Shown in pieces: positions 54,301-64,000 of a stretch of 64,000 bases of DNA (position 1 is its first letter; every line of letters begins with the position of its first letter). A program made the position numbers and the translations under genes. The stretch comes from Rostratula benghalensis (taxonomy: Eukaryota > Chordata > Aves > Charadriiformes > Rostratulidae), in assembly GCA_013399305.1 (NCBI GenBank), contig VXAI01000021.1:2501464-2565463 (forward strand), read 5' to 3'. The notes under the pieces are model-generated. The model saw only the letters and a program-made list of their open reading frames with translations, searched no databases and was not told the DNA's origin.

Positions 54301-57300
54301 TGTCACCTTCTCACAGAAGCTACCTCTGCAGCTCCCCCTTGCTACCAAAACCTTGCCATGCAAACCCAATACAATTGTCTTTCTTTCTCATTACTTGTTT
54401 CTTGACTACTGAACAGAAATGGTAATGAATCTATTTAGTCAGACCTATAAAAGTAATGTTAGGGGTTAGGAACTGTTAGACACCAGTACTTAATGAATAT
54501 GATTTTAATTCCCCTTTTGTTTTGATCTCATTGTTGTGGAGCTTGTATTATGCTGTGTGGTGGCATTTAGGATTCAAGACAGGGTTTTGAAAGGTATTCA
54601 GCGTTGGTATAACTCCCATTTCTCTGAAGTTATTAGAGTGAAGTGAAGCTATTAGAAGCTTCACTGCAGGAGATGACTAGAGACACATAAGTCTTTGAAA
54701 CTTCAGTGCTTTGTCTTTTGGAAGTAAAACCAGAATTTGGAAGTCACTGCAAATCGTCTGTCAGAAAGTGATGGCCACTTTCTTGAAGTAGTGTCTGCTG
54801 TAATTTAGCACAGGTGATAGGATGTTAATTCAAAAGTTAACCTTGAGTGGTGAGGGTTGATTTCCAACTTAAAGTTGCCAAAAGTGAGAGATTCCCAATA
54901 CATTCTGTGTTAGCACCAGACACTTGCCAGTGTTTCAGAGCTCTCTCAATCCCCTTTGTGGGAGCACACATTCTTTTAATGATTGTCTAGGCATGAATAT
55001 CCTAATGGGGTGCACTGCTTTTGGTTTTGTTTGGTTGGGTTGTTATTTGGTTTTTGTTTGTTTGTTTGTTTTTAAAAAAACTACAGTCAGAAAATTATTG
55101 CTTTACTGGAAATTTATATTAAGATCCCTTTCTTTTGGGATGAAGTTAATATCTCTGAATATCACTTATATAGTGATACTTTTGTTCTTAGGACTCTATT
55201 GCTTTAATAGTAGGGATTCCAGATTAGCCTCAAAACAGCATACATGGAATATGCAAGCAAAGTTGATTGCAACATGTGCTTGCTTTTATGGAACATCTTA
55301 ACACTGAAATACTTGAACAGTACCTGGGATGAGTATATTTTAGACTTGTCTAATAGCATCCTGTAGAAAAAAAAATCTGCGTCTGTCTCGAAATCAGTGG
55401 GTCATAAGAATTTGGAAATCAAACTGGAAAACATCTTTGAACCTTTCTTACTTTTATCTTATGGCTCTGGAAACAAAAACGTGAACTGTGCTTCATGATA
55501 CTGTGTTTTGTCTTTTCAGGAAATCTGTGTGGGAATATTAGGAAATATGGCCTGTTTCCAAGACATATGCATGTCCATTAGTAAAGATGAGAATCTTGGG
55601 TAAGTGTATGTGTGCTTTATACGTGCACAAGTGCTGCTTTTCTGTGGACTTGTAACCAAGAAATGTAAGTTTGTCATAGATGGAGTGATGCACTTCTCTT
55701 GTAAGGGAGAAACAGCAGTGTATTTATTGATTTTTTTTTTAACAACATTTGTAAGTAAATGTGACAGTGGTTTAGCGATGTAAGATGGCAAGATAGTTTT
55801 GGTTATTTACTACATAGAGGGCAGGGTCAGACAAAACTGTTAGGGAGACCCTGTTAAGTCACAAGATTCAGAGAGGACCCTGTCTGTGAATATGGAATGA
55901 TATGATTTGATAGGTGGACTGTTTGGTGGATGGGGAATTGGTTGGGTTGGATGGTGGCATCCAGAGGGTAGTGGTCAATGGCTCAATGTCCAGACGGAGA
56001 TGGGTGATGAGCCATGTCCTTCAGGGGTCCAGAGATGGTCCACAGATGATCTTTCAAGGTCCCTTCCAATCCCTGATATTCTGTGATTCTGTGATATTGG
56101 GACCAGTACTGTTTAATGTCTTCATCAACAACATGGACATGGGGATCGAGTACCCCCTCAACAAGTTTGCAGATGATTCCAAGCTGAGTGGGGTGGTTGA
56201 CACACCTGAGGGATAGGTTGCCGTCCAGAAAGGCCTGGGCAAGCTCAAGAAGTGGGCCTGAGTGAGCTTTGTGAGGTTCAACAAGGCCAAGTGCACGGCC
56301 CTACACCTTGGTCGGGGCAACGCACAGTATCAAGACAGACTGGGTGATGAAGGGATTGAGAGAAGTCCTGCCAACAAGGACTTGGTGGTACTGGTGGACA
56401 AAAAACTGGACATGAGCTGACAATGTGCACTCACAGCCCAGAAGGCCAACTGCATCTTGGCCTGCAGAAAGACAAGCATGGTCAGGAATTCGAGGGAAGT
56501 GATTGTGCCCCTCTACTCCACTCTGATGAGACCTCCCCTGGAGTACTGCATCCAGCTCTGGGGTCCACAGTACAAGAGAGATATGGAGCGGTCCAGAGGA
56601 GGGTTGCAACACCTCTCCTGTGAAGGAAGGCTGAGAGAGTTGGAGTTGTTCAGCCTGGAGATGAGAAGGCTCTGGGAAGACATTATTGCAGCTTTTTCCA
56701 TACTTAAAGAACCCTTATAAGAAAGATGGGGACAGACTTTTTAGCAGGCCCTGTTGCAATAGAACAGGGGGTAATGGTTTTAAACCAAAAGAGAGTAGAT
56801 TCAGACAAGATAGAAGGAAAACATTTTTTACTGTAAGAGTGGTGAAATGCTAGAACGGGTTACCCAGGGAGGTGGTAGATGACCTATCCCTGAAAACACT
56901 GGAAGTCAGGTTGGACACTGCTCTGAACAACCTGATCTAGTTGAAGATGTCCCTGCTCACTGAAGGGGGGAGGTTGGTCTAGATGACCTTTAAAAGGTGC
57001 CTTGCAACGCAAACCATTCTATGACTTATTGATCTACTCTTGCTTTTTCTCCTTATAGCCAAGTGTTACTGCAACGTTTGTGTGATTCAGACTCTCCAAC
57101 TCTTCTGGAAACAAGCAGGTAGGACATCTCAGAAATTAATCCATCATTAGTGTAGTTCTATTATGTTTTGAGGCCTAGACAAGTGGACTCACTTTTTTAT
57201 TATTCTCTCATCCTACCTTCTTGTCATTTCCCCATTGTTCAGGGATTGATTTGCTGTGAGCTATGTTCCTGTTTCTGTCACATAGTTCTCATTGGTTTGG

Positions 57301-60300
57301 ATTTACACTTGTAGAGCTAACACTGTTTATATTTGTACAGCCAAAATCAGAGAATTGGTTTTTGATTTGTTAAATGGGCAATTCTTGTCTAGGTTGCTGT
57401 TAACTTGCCTCTCCCAGCCTGAGGTGGCCAATGTCTGGGTTGAGAGAATCCGAGAAAACCCTTCTGTGTATGACTGTGTTTGCTTTATCATGTCCAGCTC
57501 TACAAATGGTAAGTTACCAAAACAAGTTGGGAATGTTGGAAGTTGGGTGTTTGCAATTAAAAAAAAAAAGAACTGAAGTATGGAGCTTCGATGACAGGCA
57601 TTTTCAATTGGGAATACAGAATTTCTTTAAAATAAAGTAAACCTCATGAATTTAAAGGACACCAAAATAAACTTGTCTTGCCTTTGTGGGTCTGTAAACA
57701 CATGTAAAACCAAACAGAAAAGCATCCATAGACAAAGAAGAAAACTATGGGAGAATAAAAGTAAGTGTAATAACAGAAGTTGTTATTTGGAACAGTAAAA
57801 GAAAGGACATAGTCCTCATTCAAGGATATACGTATATAATTTTTGATCCTTGGAATAAGACCTCATCTAATATTTTTTTTTCAAATCAGATATGTATTTC
57901 TCATTTCTAAAACTACCATACTTGAGGAACGTGGACTGCAGGAATGATTCAGTTACTCTGAATGGCAGCAGAATACTGCCATTGTAGTACAGGCTTTGGG
58001 TATGCAGTCAGTGGTACACAAATCTCTCATGACACTAACGCAGCAAAACCCACACTAAGCACCTAATGATGGAAGCATTGCAAATAGTGTTTATTTTTCA
58101 CATTGAACTCAATTGTAATGGCAGGTAGTGTTCATCTAGGAATCCTAAGGATTTAGCTTTTCCAGCTTGGTTGTGGTTGGGTTTTTTTTTGGTTTTTTTG
58201 TTGGTTTGGGGTTTTTTTGACAGAGCTCAGAAGTCCTCCTCAGTCCAAGTGAAACCACGGATCTTTAGTAAAATGCAGATTGGCAGGTTTAAGGTTAGCA
58301 GAAAAGTGCATATTTAGGGAAAAATAAATGATATGGTAAGGTAGGAGGTATCTGTGGGCTTTCCCACAGTTCCTATTTATCCAACTCTTCACCTGATTTG
58401 TGCCACAAAAAGGAAATATACATAGCAACCATGAGTAGGTCATGAACAAAACTAATATATTTCAGCACTGATTTGCTCTGAATGTTTTACAAATTCACGT
58501 TTTGTGAGCTAGTTCTTGCTTTTTGTTTTTAGTCTTGTTGAAATTTATACATTCTCTCTTGTACAGTGGAATTGCTTGTGAAAGTGGGTGAAGTAGTGGA
58601 CAAGCTCTTTGATCTAGATGAAGAACTGATGTTAAACTGGATTAAAAATGGCACTTGTCGGTCTGTGGGACCGTCCGTAGATGATTCCCCTGAAGACCTT
58701 CCAGATTTTAAGATTGTGCCTTGTATACTTGAAGCAGCCAAACAAGTCCGGTACGTGAGATTTCTTTTAGGTTCATGATGGGAGATTCCATATAAACCTT
58801 GTTAAGGCCTGTGTCTGAAAACTTGATTTCAGTGAGAGCTGCTTTGTTTTATGGATACATTTCCTCGTATTTACTATTTGAAATGAGTCAACTAGTTTGT
58901 TGGCAAAGAGAATGGCAGTGATTGTTGATAGTCTTCTGTATGTCCAAACCACACAGAATAAACTCAGTAATCACATCTCTAATTTGTCTTTGGTTTTTGT
59001 TTGTTCTGTGTAGGTCAGATAATCCAGAAGGACTTGATGTTTATATGCATATTTTGCAGCTCCTGACCACAGTGGATGAGGGTATTCAGGCTATCGGTAA
59101 GACACCTGAATTGCTTACGTATGGTAGGATCAAGATGGGCAGTCACTTCTAGATCATCAGATACGTAATGGGGAGAAAAATAATTCATGTATCTATATTA
59201 AATTTGTTGGGTTGTTGGGTTCTCTTTCTTTCTTTCTTAAGTGCAGGCTCCTGATGGGGGAAAAGAGACTTGGAGTTTGCTTTATGATCTTGTTTGCCAT
59301 GAACTTTGCCAGCCAGACGATCCACCCATCACAGTGCAGGAGCAGAAGACTGTATTGGCCTCCATTTTGTCAGTGCTCTCTGCTATGTTTGCTTCACAGA
59401 CAGATCAAGAATACACCAAGATGAGGAAAAGCAAGTTTTGCTTTTTTCTGTTCTTTCTTTTTTTAGAAGTTATTTTCACAACTGACTTGATGTGGGATGG
59501 AAGGTGACTAATGTATTACTGTTTACTAGACATCAGTTCAGAACATAGAATTGTTACGTGTTTGAATACAGTAAGGCTCTTTACTGGTGACTATAAAAAT
59601 CACTGGTAGCTCAAAGTTTGGTTACTGGATATCTCTGAAGAGTTATAGAAATCTGCAGATTCTGTTCAGTCTTTCCCATTGGGTAAATTAATGAAAATTG
59701 CAGAATTCATCTCTGCTAAAACATAATGTCTTGGTAGTAATTTTTTTTTTTAATAGAGGGAGATTCTGCACTTACTTAAACCCATCTTTATTGTTACTTT
59801 TCAATTCAGTGACAGTCTTTAGAATGGAAAGCCTTGGGAATGTGCGCCAGGGTCATCTGCAGAAGAAAGATGTTTGGTTTATCAAATGGAATTATTTGGA
59901 TGCAAATTTAATGTACTAGCCTCTCTGAGTTACGACTACAGATACCTTCCTTCTCATATTCCTCACTGTTGGCTTATACCTTTTATAGATACAGATTAGC
60001 TTGCATGGTTTGGGTTTTCTACTACATTTCCACTTGCTTGTTTAAAACAGTCTTTAATAAAACACAACATTGTCAGAATATACATTCCTATAGCTTTCGT
60101 ATTAACTCTTGTGGTATGTTTCATAATTGTAATGCCTTGAAAGCATGGGGAAAAAAATTCAGGTTTAAATGTCCATTTTCTTGTTACTTTCTATTAGATA
60201 TGCCTCTGATTGGGAGCTTGATTCGTATCTTAGAATACATGGAGGGCTGTGGGAAGAGATCTGTTGATAGCTCAAAGGAGTCTGAACAACAGGAGACTGG

Positions 60301-61680
60301 AAGGGCTGATCTAAACGAGGAAGATTTCCATTTAAAAATTTTGAAGGATATTTGCTGTGAATTACTTTCCAATATGCTTCAAGAACTGACCAAGGTAAGA
60401 GTGAATGAGATTCTAAGAGTGATTTCTGCAGGGTAGGTCAGAAAAAAGACGTTACTGTTCATGTGGGTGGTTTTCTGGGCAAGTGAAGATGCATATTGAA
60501 AATTCCTCAGAGAATCAATCAGAAGGCTAGTAGCAACTTGTGTGTTAGATGGCAGGGAGACGGGTCTACTGAGCTGTGTCTTGGCTTCAGGGCCAAGATT
60601 CTATATGATGATTTATACATGAAAAAAAAAATATTTTGTAAATATAAAATAAAGTTGTTTGTTTCGTTTGAATTAGATTTATTTAAGAAAAAATAGATAG
60701 TATTAGTATATAAAGTCACCTTCTCAGCCAGACTTCTTTATTCTGGGAGCATTCACATTCAGGGACTTTGGTGTGTGAGCTTTCACACCGTTTTGTATTA
60801 GTTATGTCCGGCATCCTCTGAGAACTATAAGTTTTGGTTGTTTTACCCATTTTTGAAAATGAAGCTCACACTATGTGCACAATTTTGATTTTGTTCTTTT
60901 CACAACTGTTCATGACATGATAGTTACATCTCTCATTTTATTTCCCAGGAAAATACATTAGAAGGACTACACCAGGGACATTTAAATGAGCAGACATGTT
61001 CCTGTGCATTTCAGAACCTCTTACCTCTGTATTTTGCATCGGTGAGTATATGACAAGATGTTTAACATAACTGAAAAAATACTGCTTGGGTAGCAAGGCC
61101 TTTCAGAATGTAGAGGTGGGACAGAGTTGCTCAGACACAGGAAATATGCCTGGACATTCTGGACAGTCTTACCCTCTCTGTCTCTTCTGGCTTTCTTCAG
61201 CCCAGGTTGTTGCCTGATTTAAGGGTCGAACTGTGCTGAATGAATGGATGCCTGCAATTTTATGCTAGCTGAAAACTCGTCCTGTACATTTTAATAGATT
61301 AATTATTCTAAATATTTTTCATAGAGAGCTTTTCTTTGTGTCCTTTTAAACAACAAAATAAGAGTTTGGGGGAGGTGATAATGTTTCAAAAATTAGACCA
61401 ACTGGAATTGTGGGTTTTAGGAGGAAGCTATCTACTGTGGAGCATTTTCCATTATATTTTGCAGTGACTGCTGTTGGTGGGAAGGTAAAGGAGTAGTATC
61501 TATACCAAGTATAAGAATTCTGTGTTCCATGCAAGTTTGGTTTTTTGATTTTATTTTATTTTGTGTGTGTTTGCAATTTATTTCCAGGTGGAGAGTTTCC
61601 TCGAAGTTCTGCGGGAGGCTGATCAGACACTTGCTGACAATCTAGAAAAACGTTTCCCAAACCTGAAGGTTCAAGCCTAA
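51141..61680 (+). CDS. SAAL1: SAAL1, serum amyloid A-like 1 (12 coding exons)
   Basis: SAAL1 is an intracellular armadillo-like protein, reported to promote cell proliferation; despite its name it does not share the SAA fold. Coding exons: 51141-51263, 51516-51629, 52881-52964, 55520-55599, 57059-57118, 57393-57508, 58567-58750, 59014-59096, 59242-59430, 60198-60394, 60949-61041, 61588-61680. Phases close to give 1416 nt and 471 aa (human 474). The start [20 protein letters not shown] gives an acidic N-terminus. Conserved blocks include [74 protein letters not shown] and [14 protein letters not shown]. The end reads FPNLKVQA. Introns are GT-AG except after 59430, where a GC donor fits best. 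The start context GCTGCCATGG is a strong Kozak match. Confidence 0.96.
51630..52880 (+). other. SAAL1 intron 2 (no gene seen)
   Basis: Intron between MSMDE and the exon starting DVASFLQEF. No exon or repeat family was recognised on either strand. Confidence 0.45.
53258..54373 (-). mobile_element. Solo LTR, avian ERVL-type (old endogenous retrovirus relic)
   Basis: This 1.1 kb block in SAAL1 intron 3 matches a widespread bird LTR that I recognise. On the minus strand it runs from TGTATTGGGTTTGCATGGCA to ...CACCACA, with the expected TG...CA ends. On that strand a TATA-like ATATTTAAGAAGG lies at about 54186-54198. On the plus strand it holds several degenerate units of about 40 bases built on 'cttcangaactgctccagcg'. 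The end at 53258 seems to lack about 17 bases of the usual terminus. No viral coding sequence is present, and no clear target-site duplication was seen. Family assignment is from memory of similar sequences. Confidence 0.75.
55905..57028 (+). mobile_element. CR1 LINE, 5'-truncated, with reverse-transcriptase relic
   Basis: A CR1 in plus orientation in SAAL1 intron 4, ending 'aaaccattctatgactt' 30 bases before SAAL1 exon 5. It retains an RT stretch (55914-56216) with [14 protein letters not shown] and [17 protein letters not shown], including the catalytic FADD box, then a stop at 56214-56216. Later C-terminal pieces are in other frames ([20 protein letters not shown] at about 56469-56530). 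It is inactive. Another CR1 tail is inserted inside it. Confidence 0.92.
56033..56097 (+). mobile_element. Nested CR1 3' tail inside the larger CR1
   Basis: Between the RT codons for QGS and LGPVLF, normally separated by one residue, lies a stretch of about 63 bases. It reads 'agatgatctttcaaggtccc', then 'ttccaatccctgatattctg', then 'tgattctgtgat'. That is the typical CR1 3' end with its ATTCTGTG units. The insertion happens to keep the reading frame. Confidence 0.8.
57509..58566 (+). other. SAAL1 intron 6 (no gene seen)
   Basis: AT-rich intron with T/G-rich runs near 58176-58220. No exon or clear repeat was recognised. Confidence 0.45.
59431..59436 (+). other. SAAL1: Probable GC splice donor in SAAL1
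   Basis: The exon ending ATGAGGAAAA at 59430 is followed by GCAAGT. Joined to the acceptor at 60196-60197 (TTCTATTAG) it reads K-M-R-K-N-M-P-L-I-G, close to the family sequence but one residue shorter than in human. A GT donor at 59436 could splice in frame to an acceptor near 60161 (AAATTCAG) and add about 14 residues rich in Cys and Phe. That acceptor lacks a pyrimidine tract and the added residues look like translated intron. Confidence 0.65.
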
Positions 61681-63255
61681 GAATGTACATGAAATATTTT
61701 CCTTCTTTGGAATGAAGATTTTTGACTGTATCATTACAGTGTTTCAGAAGTCAAGTTTTCCATAAATGCAGGAGAATGAGGCAGCCTCACCACCAACAGC
61801 TGGCTTTTAAGAAATGTTCCAGGTAGCCCTGGTTAATCTAGGGTTAATCAGGTTTGCATAGGGAAGGAAATCATTGTAAATTCTGTGTTCCATCTGGTTT
61901 GCTCTGGTGATAAGTGACTGTTCTCTACCTGCTGTTCTGCAGCATAGTGCTTTTTGAGTGACTGTTGATTCTCTCCTTTTCAACTGCAGTTGAAACAGCA
62001 AAATTAAGCAAATGCACTGAGCAGTTTTTTAAGGGATGCTGATTTCTTCCGAATTGCTGCTGGCAAAAGGAGGATTGATGAGCAGGAAATCCCAGATGTC
62101 CTCTGCCTATGGGCCTTCAAGCACCTGATAAAAACAGTTCAATTACACAGAGTTGTTTGAGGTTTCTTTCTTTTCCTTTTTCTTTCTTTCCTCTTATAGA
62201 TCATACCAGTACCTTGTGCAAGTATTGCAACAGAAATGGTTCATCCTACTGCTTCAAAATCTTCACACTTCTTAGATTGAAGCCTGTTCTACACTGCAGC
62301 TCTGAGTTGTGGCATCTAGGTTCTGTACAGTTTAAAGGATTTGAGAATGTGGTAACCAGTGGTCTGTGCTGCAGCCTCCAAATACTGCAGCCAGTTACCC
62401 AGCAGCAGAGTTGTAGGGCAGGTTTGGATTTAATCCATGATATACTTGCAAACTTTCTGCTTTTTTTAAAGTAGTCTGTACTTCAGTTTAGGAATGTAAC
62501 ATGTTATTGAGACAGTTCTGTCCTTATTTGTGTGTCTTATGGTTTATCTGTGAATGACATTAGAAATGCCACATTAGCTTCAGCATTTCAGGGGCACTTA
62601 AGGTTTTAGGTCACTTGCAGTAAATCCAGTCTACAGTCTGCTAAAGATCTTGCTTTTAGTTAAATTATGTTTTAACTGCATTACATTTTTAGATCACTTG
62701 CCTCCATGCACTGCAGCTAATGTTTTCTGTGTCTGAAAAGATAGCATGGCAGCACAACAGTTTCACTCTTTCTATAAATGAGAGTGGAAAACAATTGGTC
62801 TTTACTAGGTTGGAGATGTAAAAGAAAATGGGAACCAGAGCATGGAGCATAACTTAATACCATATACAGGCATTCCCTGGCGCTCTGGGTTTTTACAGAC
62901 TTTATTGTGCTGGGCCATGTTTTGCTTGCCCTGAGTTACCTGTACATGTGGTAAAATACAGTATATGTATATAGCCTTTTCATTCAACCTTCCAGTTCTC
63001 AAAAATAGTGCAAGTTAATCACCCCCTTGGGCTGCCAGGAGCATCTTAGTTGTCAGCAGGGGTGTTGCCATTACAAATATTTGACTTGTGACACCAAAAA
63101 TAATTGATTTGGTTTCTATCAACTTTTGTATTCTATGTTTATTGGAGAAAACTGGTAACTGTGAATAAGATGACAGCATTTTTCATACTACTTTGACAGT
63201 TTTGGGATATTTTCTTAAACCTACAGATTTGTAATAAATTTTCTTTTAAAAAAAA
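61681..63255 (+). other. SAAL1: SAAL1 3'UTR
   Basis: Runs from the TAA at 61678-61680 to just past AATAAA at 63233-63238. It contains a T/C-rich run near 62165-62195. The frame at 62109-62474 is not supported by anything else. Confidence 0.6.
63233..63238 (+). terminator. SAAL1: SAAL1 poly(A) signal AATAAA
   Basis: AATAAA is followed within 15 bases by an A-rich stretch and then T/G-rich sequence, a usual cleavage-site arrangement. Earlier weaker signals could also be used. Confidence 0.65.
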
Positions 63256-63259
63256 CAAC

Positions 63260-64000
63260 AACAAAACCTGTATGCTTGCTTTCATTCTGAGTGTCAAATT
63301 TGTTTACTGAGCCACGGGAAATGTCTATTGCTCTCAAGTACGTCATTTGTAAGAGGAAAATTGAACCTCTTTATAATGTCAGTGTCCTGTAGAATGCACT
63401 GTTCTTCATTTGATACTCGTTTGAACTCGCTCTTGCTTTCTTTGCTCAGTCATTTTTATGGTCTGGAAGTTTGTGTGTCTCATCTAGCTGTTAACATTTT
63501 TCTGAGCTTAGGTTGTCCCAGGTGGATCATAAGTATCTTTATGATAGTCCACTCTAGTTAAAAACTGTTTCTGGTTTGTGTCTCAAAATCTGTAGATGTT
63601 GAAGCTTTGCAGTAGTTGCTTAATGTAACGTACAAAAAAGCTGAGACAAGATCTGTTGTTTTGCTTTGTTCTTTCTTCTTTTCAATACACAAGTATCCAG
63701 TATTGGCTGATTAGTAATGTCACATTTGACAATTAATTACATTGAGTAGGTAAGCTATATCATTTCCCTGATTTAATTACTGCCTGAGTGGGGTGATACC
63801 TAATGCCCAACGTATAAAAAGCCCCCAGTTGATGCCAGTAAGTGGGAAATGAACTGGGTCCTAATCTCCTGCTCTTCTGCAGTAGCAGAAGCTGTAGAAA
63901 TGGATCCATCAGCCTTGCTTCAGCAGAATGATCATTCAAGTATGCTGGGAATTTTTATCCTTGATAAACATGATGAAACATGATAAACGTGATGAAACTG
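63260..64000. other. Intergenic right flank with a weak promoter-like stretch
   Basis: No recognised gene. TATAAAAA at 63813-63820 is followed 80 bases later by a short frame from ATG at 63900 (MDPSALLQQNDHSSM...) of about 25 codons that reaches a stop in the tandem repeat at 63962-63999. I cannot assign it. Confidence 0.35.
63962..63999. repeat. Two tandem 19-base units at the window edge
   Basis: The unit is tgataaacatgatgaaaca. The second copy (63981-63999) differs at two positions. The array may continue past the right edge. Confidence 0.7.

Noticed and set aside
59969..60436. 155-codon frame running into SAAL1 exon 10
   Set aside because: Only its second half (from 60198) is the real exon; the first part is intron, including the pyrimidine tract.

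Overview
This window is vertebrate nuclear DNA, almost certainly from a bird. It has spliced genes with long introns, two CpG islands, and repeats of avian type: CR1 LINE fragments with octamer-like 3' tails, and one LTR resembling an abundant bird ERVL-type LTR. I assembled four complete protein-coding gene models by hand. Every exon junction keeps the reading frame, and the protein lengths match the vertebrate families: GTF2H1 (548 aa, minus strand), HPS5 (1133 aa, plus), a serum amyloid A gene (127 aa, plus) and SAAL1 (471 aa, plus).

Layout. 1-21.1 kb: GTF2H1 on the minus strand, with 14 coding exons, a non-coding first exon in the CpG island and a 3'UTR running off the left edge. 20.9-22.3 kb: a GC-rich head-to-head promoter shared by GTF2H1 and HPS5, with five CACGTG motifs, one inside a perfect GTCACGTGAC palindrome. 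22.3-42.8 kb: HPS5, 22 coding exons, one with a GC splice donor. 42.8-48.7 kb: intergenic, with a broken CR1 in minus orientation. 48.7-50.8 kb: the SAA gene, with NF-kB-like, C/EBP-like and TATA elements in front of it. 50.9-63.3 kb: SAAL1, 12 coding exons, starting only about 360 bases after the SAA poly(A) signal, with a solo LTR and a nested CR1 in its introns and a second likely GC donor. 63.3-64 kb: intergenic.

The genes do not form one pathway. GTF2H1 is the p62 core subunit of TFIIH (transcription and nucleotide excision repair). HPS5 is a BLOC-2 subunit for lysosome-related organelles. SAA is a secreted acute-phase apolipoprotein. SAAL1 is an armadillo-like intracellular protein that shares a neighbourhood, not a fold, with SAA. 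The cluster is a conserved vertebrate neighbourhood (human 11p15). I found no CRISPR array, operon, phage or previously undescribed system. The most notable points are the CLEAR-like cluster at the HPS5/GTF2H1 promoter, two non-canonical GC donors, a CR1 tail inserted in frame inside another CR1, and the very compact SAA-SAAL1 junction.
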